From contig NC_088202.1 in the NCBI RefSeq assembly GCF_037126465.1, positions 85,602,160 to 85,666,159 on the forward strand: a stretch of DNA of 64,000 bases. The letters run 5' to 3'. Of the stretch, positions 58,401-64,000 are shown piece after piece (position 1 is the stretch's first letter; each line of letters opens with the position of its first letter). This DNA is from Ornithodoros turicata (taxonomy: Eukaryota; Arthropoda; Arachnida; Ixodida; Argasidae). Under the pieces are notes generated by a model. The model worked only from the letters and a program-made list of their open reading frames with translations, was not told the DNA's origin and made no database searches. Made by a program: the position numbers and the translations under genes.

Positions 58401-60123
58401 GTGGGAAATATCCCACGGCTCAGCCACAAGGTATTCCGTACGACAAGGCCGATGTGCCGTGTGCAATGTGCGCAGTGCTCTCGTGCATATATTGCATACT
58501 TCCCGTGGGAGGGGGGGGGGTATATTTATTAGAGCAAAGGAAAAAAAAGGAGCCAAACGTGCATATTTTAGTGCCGTGGGATTGCTGAAGGAGGCGGCGG
58601 ACCCACCTTTTTTCTTTAATAAATCTTCATATTCCACCCCTCCTTCAGGGAGCAGGTACTGGCTTTTTCCTCCACTGGTATGTTCCGTACGGATGTGGGT
58701 CGTGTGAATACATGGGAAAGCGATCGCGTGCACGCTGCGTATGAACAGCAGATGGAATCGCGTATACACCAGACCTTGTTTTGAATAGTTCAAAGAATGA
58801 CACTTTGTTTTGACGAACATGAGCGGGATGCTTCGTCGCGACGGGGCGCGGATTTGGGGGGTGCGGATGTCCTGATCCCACCCCTCAATTGCTGTCGTCA
58901 CGTACACTCTAAGAAAAAAAGGTAGAATTCCCTACCCAAGCTGGCAGAACGACATTACCTCTACCATTTCGGGCCAATCCACGCGCTTATTCTCCTCCGC
59001 GGGTATAAGCGGCGGCGTCCCTTTCCCTTTTTCCTCTCTCTCACGTTTGCTCTAAGAGAAAAATGTTAGAATTTCCTACCCAAGCTGGTAGAACGACAGT
59101 TTCTACTCTGCAGTTATACCCAAAAGGTAAAATTGGTTCGAGTAGAAATGTAGTGGCACTAGAGCTCTAAAGAGGTGGGAAGAAAATTGTACATTTTTCT
59201 CTTCAATTTACCTAGGACTTCAATTTACTAGTAGGACTAGGACTAGTAGGACTTCAATTTACCTAAGGTAGCGTGTGTTGCGTGCCATCCAAGGCCGCAC
59301 CCCCCCCCCCCCCCCCTCTTCTACCCAGAGACATCCTGGATCGCGACTGCCTGCAGAACTCCGGAGCACGAGATAATGAGATGTCGCCGGAATAAAATGA
59401 GATGTCGGACCTTGGGGGCAATGACGGTTGTTTCCGATTGTTATTTATCTATTTTAGCCTCGAGGCACAACAGTCGTCTCTATTTAATGAACTGCTTTAA
59501 TCAATGGAGGACGGGCATCGCATTTATGGAGGATAGGGTTGCGGTTCTAGGATAACGCCCTAATGATGTTCTTCCCTGCAGGAAGAATGTATAGTTCACG
59601 TCTTTGTGTAGAATGTGAATGCCTTATGGGGTTTATTATACGATAGAGCAATGATCTTCCACTTGACCAAACTTTTCGCCACTCATCGTCACGACATGCG
59701 TTTTTTTTTTCTTTTTACTCTAATGCGCATCACACTCAGAGGCGTTAGTTACACGTGATGTCTCCAGGAATTTAGAAAGCCGTAGTGTATCAAACTTGTG
59801 CGCATTTATGGTTTCTCCCTCTTTTTAAAATCCTTATTTTGTTACTCTGAGGGCCGTGGAACCTACCACACCTCGGGATGATGTCAAGTACACTCCACGT
59901 CTAGTGGACTCCATATGTGGATACCATAGCGCCCTAGTCCTCCATGTGGCATCAGTCAGGTACTCGAAGCCAGCTAAAGGGAGCATTATTGGAACTTGAC
60001 GCACGTGTAGGAAAACCTACCGTTGTACTCTCCGTAAGGAGCAGCGGCCCGAGTGGCGTCGAGTGCGAGCAGTAAGATGCAGACCAAAGCCAAGCCACCC
60101 AGGTACCTCTTGTATCCGTTCAT
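49315..60123 (-). CDS. sNPF: Short neuropeptide F (sNPF) precursor
   Basis: Spliced CDS on the minus strand: 60123-60021 joined to 49460-49315, 82 residues. The first exon codes for a signal peptide (hydrophobic LALVCILLLAL, likely cleaved near ATRA/AAPYGEY). The second codes for MRDLYELLLNNEQ, a short spacer, then R58-K59, GGRSPSLRLRF, G71 and R72-R73, and ends ADPALTDVY. Prohormone convertases would cut at RK and RR and the glycine would donate the amide, giving one copy of GGRSPSLRLRF-amide. Insect sNPFs share the C-terminal RLRFamide; the exact peptide is the one I recall for Ixodes ticks. In arthropods sNPF acts through a G-protein-coupled receptor and influences feeding and growth. Donor GTAGGT, acceptor TTTCTTGCAG and phase 1 at both sides support the join across a 10,560-bp intron. 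Confidence 0.93.
50430..51400 (+). mobile_element. LINE 3' fragment (RNase H and zinc motif)
   Basis: Frame-shifted remnants: WVFLTDSKA (RNase H third block), LQWILGHVGLLGN and DTIARLA (fourth block, about 50735-50800), then a 90-aa ORF 51011-51283 with CTTCCVEADIKPYLLSCNRY, the C-C-C version of the usual CCHC motif. A (TG)9 tract at 51293 and AATAAA at 51364-51369 mark the 3' end. Upstream domains are absent. Confidence 0.82.
51469..51886. mobile_element. hAT-type MITE, TIR CAGTGGCGTAGCCA (418 bp)
   Basis: Perfect 14-bp inverted termini CAGTGGCGTAGCCA / TGGCTACGCCACTG and perfect 8-bp duplication ACTGTATG (51461-51468, 51887-51894). C/G runs lie just inside both ends; an internal A-run is at 51582-51602. 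Confidence 0.95.
53548..53718. mobile_element. Palindromic MITE, TIR TAGTGAGTTTTAGTATA
   Basis: Arms of about 56 bp (53548-53604 and 53664-53718), ends TAGTGAGTTTTAGTATA and its inverse. TA at each border fits a Tc1/mariner-type target. Confidence 0.85.
53990..55621 (+). mobile_element. 5'-truncated LINE with RNase H and poly(A) tail
   Basis: Starts in the RT thumb (LLYSLPVLHGIS, frame of 54008-54260), shifts frame near 54265 into a long RNase H/zinc ORF to 55404, then a 3' UTR with (GTT)6 at 55541-55557 and an 18-A tail (55604-55621). Same family as the minus-strand LINE at 42-45.7 kb (compare YSLPVLYGIS). No target duplication was identified. Confidence 0.9.
54265..55404 (+). CDS. LINE C-terminal ORF: RNase H plus zinc motif (379 aa)
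   Basis: The RNase H domain spans roughly residues 85-215 with all four acidic blocks: AVFTDGSSTSDGS, SAELYAILLSL, WVIYTDSKSALQ and HTGIQGNEEADLA. The C-terminal motif CLACHTPATIPHIIEDCERY (about residues 310-330) is the CCHC-type cluster of I-clade LINEs. RNase H removes the RNA strand during target-primed reverse transcription. The first ~80 residues are out of frame with the upstream RT thumb, so this is a fragment of a once longer polyprotein. It is the best-preserved transposon ORF in the window. Confidence 0.88.
   Translation: MLAHHRRHPLVQKLRWRKNSKLSLCVTATSGNIPGFTVAPTAPSVAPWTLPSPSLSTHIPGLLGPKSQIPVSVLKQSTLEMMDTNYRGRTAVFTDGSSTSDGSSAAFVIPEESLSCGFRLSHRTSSTSAELYAILLSLKSVSKYPPRSWVIYTDSKSALQCVGTMGIRGSLAPVVVSILTALKVLGEQGHRVTLQWVPGHTGIQGNEEADLAAAAAHSISRALPIILSNGDRRSYLSALVSPLARQQWLHDITQWSLLHAVDPSLSFRMPGGFPRSFTALLRRLRLNVAFTPAFRAKLGYSNTALCLACHTPATIPHIIEDCERYTCERRVLRRQLELLDHRPFSLSKVLGTWSSPEHQCRALRSLFVFMQATGLLEEL
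56930..57071 (+). repeat. LINE 3' tail with AATAAA and (ATTGA)n
   Basis: GGAAAAATAAATTGAATTGA shows AATAAA directly before a TTGAA microsatellite, a common LINE terminus. The upstream body (56560-56930) has no recognisable RT. Confidence 0.45.
57516..57712. mobile_element. Short member of the AATAGACGAyTTCAG foldback family
   Basis: Ends AATAGAGGACTTCAGAAAAT and inverse AATAGACGATTTCAGGAAAT. Inside, TTTGAACTATGGGAACTTG and GGATGCAACGCGTGTGCAAG match blocks of 19968-20561 in the corresponding positions. Confidence 0.75.
58511..58573 (+). mobile_element. Mini-insertion: G-run, TATTTATT, A-rich tail
   Basis: Ten G, TATATTTATT, then an A-rich stretch. CCGTGGGA flanks it (58503-58510, 58574-58581); a longer, diverged duplication beginning CGTGCATAT may extend this to about 25 bp, making the insert about 47 bp. 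Confidence 0.5.
58909..59212. repeat. Direct repeat CTCTAAGA..TACCCAAGCTGG, possible MITE
   Basis: 58909-58955 and 59050-59098 share TTCCCTACCCAAGCTGG-like sequence; 59180-59212 is an inverted match to the start of the second copy (GAGAAAAATGT). Confidence 0.55.
59213..60020. other. sNPF intron, nothing recognised
   Basis: Only a short AGGACTTCAATTTAC repeat at 59214-59268 and a C-run at 59290. Confidence 0.35.
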
Positions 60124-60152
60124 GATCACTGTGTTCGGGAATACGTGGCAGT
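60021..60152 (-). CDS. sNPF: sNPF signal-peptide exon (29 nt of 5' UTR plus CDS)
   Basis: Acceptor CCTCTGCAG ends at 60153, ATG at 60123, donor GTAGGT begins at 60020. The acceptor before the ATG implies at least one upstream 5' UTR exon, probably to the right in or beyond the window. The translated part is MNGYKRYLGG followed by a hydrophobic core. Confidence 0.85.
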
Positions 60153-60369
60153 CTGCAGAGGAACACAACAAAACTGAGCAATTTTTCTTCCGGAAAAACC
60201 CGCAATAGAGACATGTGGTCATTCGAAAGCACAATTAATGTCACTTTGTCAAATCTGCCTTTGTTAGGCCCAGTGACCCCTGGAGATATGTCGTGGCGTC
60301 AAATATGGACGGAAGTGACACTGTGAAATTTCGACAGTTGACAATAATATAAACAGTAAACCCAATGAG

Positions 60370-61190
60370 TAAACCGTAGACGTCCCAGGGACGTTCATGG
60401 AATATTGGAAAATGGATATTAGAATATCCCTGGGTACTTCTCAGAGAGCCTAGGGATCATCATGGGACATCCGAGGGAATATGCTTTTACCCCATAACTG
60501 ATGTCCAGGAATATCCATGGAACGTCAGTGACAGGATTTGAGACATAAAGAGGACATTGCTAAACCATGTTTTTTCTTTAAAATTGCATAATTTTCTTAC
60601 TTGAATAAGAAAGAACGACAAATATTAAGCCTCATATATTGTTTATTTGTTGTCCTATGCTATCCAGTGGGATGCTACACATTCTGATGAGATATATCAA
60701 TAGACGTTTTTGTGGCTTGGTTTGTGGCAGTACAAGATTCATCACAGTACAGCAATACTGTGTGAGCAGCATAAGTGCCGTACCCCATACACCTCACCTG
60801 GGCACTGGGGAAATCCCGTAGTAACATCTATTTGCAAACTGGAGTGAGGGTATACTGAAATACAAATTGCTGGGGCACGTTTGTTAAATATAGAGGTGCG
60901 GAAAACGTTTGTAACGGTGGCGAGGATGCGTCTTCGCAATTGCTGTCCATCTACATCGAGTCAATGCATGCCTAACAACATTCCTGACATCCCTTCCTGG
61001 CAAGTACCGTGTTGTAAATTCAGGTTATCGTCTTTATAATGTGATTGCCTGCTGACTGGATCTCTAAAATCAATAAGTCTCTCCTGGATCTCCAGTAGAT
61101 ACAGGCTACTTCCTATGGGCGGATATTCAAACATCCAGTACGCGATATCCTGCAGACGTACCTAGGGCATCTGTTGTTTGTTGGCGTAAA
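60370..61190 (+). repeat. GGATATCC-rich interspersed repeat (copy 2, without MITE)
   Basis: Parallels 5290-6720 through TTTGTGGCAGTACAAGATTC, ACAAATTGCTGGGGCACGTT and CAGGTTATCGTC, with no MITE at the latter. It continues to CGGATATTCAAACATCCAGT. Confidence 0.75.
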
Positions 61191-62290
61191 TAACGCAAAT
61201 GTCGTTGAAGGATATCGCACAGATATCCAGATATTCAGGACGTTCGCGATTGTGTAGGGATATCTCAGGGATATTAATGGTTTGGTGGATATTAGTGGTG
61301 ATATATATCTCCTTCGATGAATCCGCGGCGACTGAATTTCTGAAGGAAAGCATGTTTCAAGTTTACACTGGGCTCTCACTTGAAAAACCCCAGGAAGCGG
61401 ACAATTTTCGCGTCAAACTATTATAGTAATAGGTTGGAATGCGTTATATGATCAATGCCGATGACAATCATGTGTGCTGTAGTGAGTGAAGATGTAATAC
61501 CTGTTCACGCTGGCTGCTAACATCTTGGCGAAACATTTGCTGGATATTGACAATACTCGTCCGATACTGGTCCAGTATTGGCAGAACTGCCGATATCCAG
61601 CCAATATTGGGACAAGGTACTGTCCTGCTTGGGATGTGAGCTTATTTTCATTCTTGTTGCTGACATCGGACATGTATTTAGTGCTCTACTAACTCACGCG
61701 AGATTTGTTCAGGCTGCCATCTGTCAATTTATATTTTCCTCATTCCCTTTTTTAAGGTCTTGACACATTCGTATGTTTATTCCTTGAGTTTGGCTTCCTC
61801 TATCTGGGATGGTCCCGGAAAAATGGCAACGGTCCGGAAAAATCCGGTCCCATCGGGCATGGTAGGAAAAAATGGTCCCGTGCTCTCCGATGGTGCCTCT
61901 GGGCTGCTGTGTCGGAATATATGGGGGGAAAAAGAGAGGCAGGAGAGTGAAGCTCGTTTTAGAGATTTATAATTTAGCAAGCCTCGCATTAGAAAATACT
62001 GCCACAGGGAAAATACCGACCTCTTACGCTTTAGTGAAAATCGCTTCTGAGAATGGGGGGGGGGGGGGGGCGCGTTTTTAGCGAAATACATAGCGTTCTA
62101 CAAAATACGATGACTTTTGAACATGAGAGAACTGATGTTCTGAGGCTGGAAGGCGCTTGCGTCGATCCCTGTCGTATGAATGTGTGTATGAGTGCGCAAA
62201 AATGTAAGAGTGAAAGGAGGATGAGTGAGAGAGAGTGACTGGTTTGTCTCTTCGCACCATGACGCACCCTGGAAGCCGCTGAGAAGGCGT

Positions 62291-62363
62291 GTTAGCTTAG
62301 CTCAATTGGTAGAACCCTGGACTGGTAATCCAGAAGATGTGGGTTCGAGTCCTACAGCTGGCT
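62291..62363 (+). repeat. tRNA-like head (Thr-GGT type) of a SINE
   Basis: A full cloverleaf can be drawn: acceptor GTTAGCT/AGCTGGC, D arm GCTC/GAAC with one mismatch, anticodon arm CTGGA-CTGGTAA-TCCAG (anticodon GGT), T arm GTGGG-TTCGAGT-CCTAC, then TTTT at 62367. The same 3' half plus tail (TTTTCAGTGACT, ATCTTTCA) occurs at 3509-3575, so it is a dispersed SINE rather than a single tRNA gene. Confidence 0.75.
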
Positions 62364-62410
62364 AACCTTTTCAGTGACTTTCATCTTTCAACGATGACTT
62401 ATGTTTCGGT
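62364..62410 (+). repeat. Tail of the tRNA-derived SINE
   Basis: AACCTTTTCAGTGACTTTCA followed by TCTTTCA, shared with 3530-3575; the end of the element is unclear. Confidence 0.6.
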
Positions 62411-62871
62411 TTGATTTCCTTCTTCTATGAGAATACGCGTGAAAGAAGATGAGGTGTCAAGTTGGAACCGCATAGGGCGGGGGTCAAGTGCACGTCGTGA
62501 AACGGGGAACTCGCTGAGAGAAAAAAATCACGTAGTGTTGCCAGTACTACATGTGCAATATTTTTTTTATTTCGTGTTAGCGCCGCGAAGCAACTGTGGC
62601 TATGAGCGGCGTACAGACGTGGACAGGTGGAGAGAGGACAGCAGGAAGCCGTGTCGAACCCGTGTCACCTGCCAGTCATGTGCAATATGCACCAGCAGTG
62701 CAAGACATAGTAAAACATATACAGTAAAAGAGAAACAGAAACATTTGTTTGCTACAGGAAAGAGATTTCGGTGCGAGAAGAAGAGATTAGGAAGCAAGAC
62801 AAAGGTTAAATGTTGAACTGGTTCCGCCAGGTGCACACACGGCGCCGGTATCACAGAACGCTGAGTAACCC

Positions 62872-63005
62872 ATCTCTAAAACCTATACGTCTCTCCTGGA
62901 TCTCCAGTGGATATACCTAGGATCTACAGGCCATTTCCTATATGGGCGGATATTCAAACATCCAGTCCGCGATATGCAGACGTACCTAGGGCATCTGTTG
63001 TTGTT
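62872..63005 (+). repeat. GGATATCC-rich repeat (copy 3, 3' part)
   Basis: CTCTCCTGGATCTCCAGT, GGGCGGATATTCAAACATCC and CAGACGTACCTAGGGCATCT match 61078-61180. Confidence 0.8.
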
Positions 63006-64000
63006 TTGTTGTGGCGTTGCAATTTCTTCCCACATGGCCTTCTTCAATACGTTTCTATATTCTTTAGTCCTAATATCCCAACAGCGAGGGCCTTCCCCTA
63101 CCTTTCGTTATCTTGAAGTATGGCAAGCGTTTGGCCTGCCATGCCAACCATACAAACGTGGATACAGCGTCAAAATAAAAACGCAGTCCGTGTCCTCGAG
63201 CACGCGCTAGAAACCGGTTCTCCGCGTGAAATTTTGCGCCAAGCGTACCATACGGCACGTTTTCGCGCGGAAATACGCATCATGCGGTTCCAGCTTTACA
63301 CTGGAAGATTCTTTTCGTCTTTGTATTTCTGGTGGCTGTTATCCTAGATGAACTGGTAATCCGTTTACATACATTGGATTAGGATGTATATTGACACATA
63401 CTGCGCAACAACTGATACAAGACTTTCGAGTACATACTTTGCGATATTGGAGATCAAAATAGACGATTACATTCATTGTGTAAATGCAAAGTTTCTTGTA
63501 ATTGTAACATTCGAGACGGAGAACCAGAACGGAAATACCCGTTATTAACAAAACGGATTGCCTTTTCTGTACCGCTTCGACATCGGTCACTGTGGTGGTT
63601 GCTTCGGAAAACTGCACTACTGAACAATAATCAGTGATGTAAAGCACCAACGCTTTATAAGTAAATGGTTTTGTCGTAGAATGATCGCCTTGAGTTAAAC
63701 CACAAAACGTGCATCACCAATCCCAATGCAGGTCACCAATTAAATGTCAAGCCCAGATGCTCTTACCTTAACCGGGTGAGAGGTACTTGGTCTACTTGAT
63801 GTTTGCATTGAAAACTATTACCCTTCCATTTCCCTTACATTTGTGCCCTTCACGGCTCACAAAACCATAGTTTAGGTTTCTAAGAGATACAGTTGACAAT
63901 GTAAAATACGTGCAGATATTCCCGAATAATACAAGGTGGCCATACTGGGTATGGAAACCGGCTGTTGTCCCGCCAGTCCTCCCCTATACCAAAACTGGAA
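63006..64000. other. Right end, nothing recognised
   Basis: No coding, RNA or repeat structure could be supported. Confidence 0.35.

Larger units (their letters stand above)
49461..60020 (-). other. sNPF intron (10.56 kb), rich in mobile elements
   Basis: Contains two plus-strand LINE fragments (50430-51400, 53990-55621), a LINE tail at 56930-57071, MITEs (51469, 53548, 57516) and mini-insertion 58511-58573. The stretches 49465-50400, 51895-53547, 55622-56900 and 57715-58490 show nothing recognisable. Confidence 0.75.

Noticed and set aside
62291..62363. Functional tRNA-Thr(GGT) gene
   Set aside because: The D arm has a mismatch and the 3' half with the same non-tRNA tail occurs at 3509-3575, which fits a SINE.

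Overview
This is animal nuclear DNA, most likely from a tick (Ixodida). The evidence is (i) a spliced, GPI-anchored fasciclin-1 gene, (ii) a second spliced gene encoding a short neuropeptide F precursor whose mature peptide would be GGRSPSLRLRF-amide, which I recall as the sNPF of Ixodes, and (iii) dense TIR elements, tRNA-derived SINEs, RNase H-bearing LINEs and Gypsy-type fragments. The genus cannot be fixed from the window.

Layout. 257-13814 (+) holds the last nine coding exons of a fasciclin-1 homologue (about three FAS1 domains plus a C-terminal GPI signal); the 5' end lies before the window. Its introns carry four ~315-347 bp hAT-type MITEs with 8-bp target duplications, a 900-bp hAT-like element that landed inside a 108-bp tandem repeat, three TA-flanked pogo/mariner-like MITEs and a SINE fragment. 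13815-49314 is a gene-poor repeat field: foldback elements, two TTAA-flanked (piggyBac-like) elements, two broken Gypsy elements (22.0-24.2 kb minus, 32.3-34.5 kb plus), a three-level nest of DNA elements (37.7-40.2 kb) and a degenerate minus-strand LINE (42.3-45.7 kb). 49315-60123 (-) is the sNPF gene: a signal-peptide exon and a peptide exon separated by a 10.56-kb intron containing two plus-strand LINE 3' fragments and several MITEs. 60.4-64 kb is again repeats, including a tRNA-derived SINE.

The two host genes are convergent. Fasciclin-1 is a cell-surface adhesion protein; sNPF is a secreted amidated neuropeptide. Nothing in the sequence links them functionally. The most useful observations are the sNPF gene (its exons are only 34 and 48 codons, so length-based ORF finding misses it) and very small insertions (49-64 bp; G-run, TTTATT, A-rich tail), two of which are bounded by clean 9-bp target duplications.
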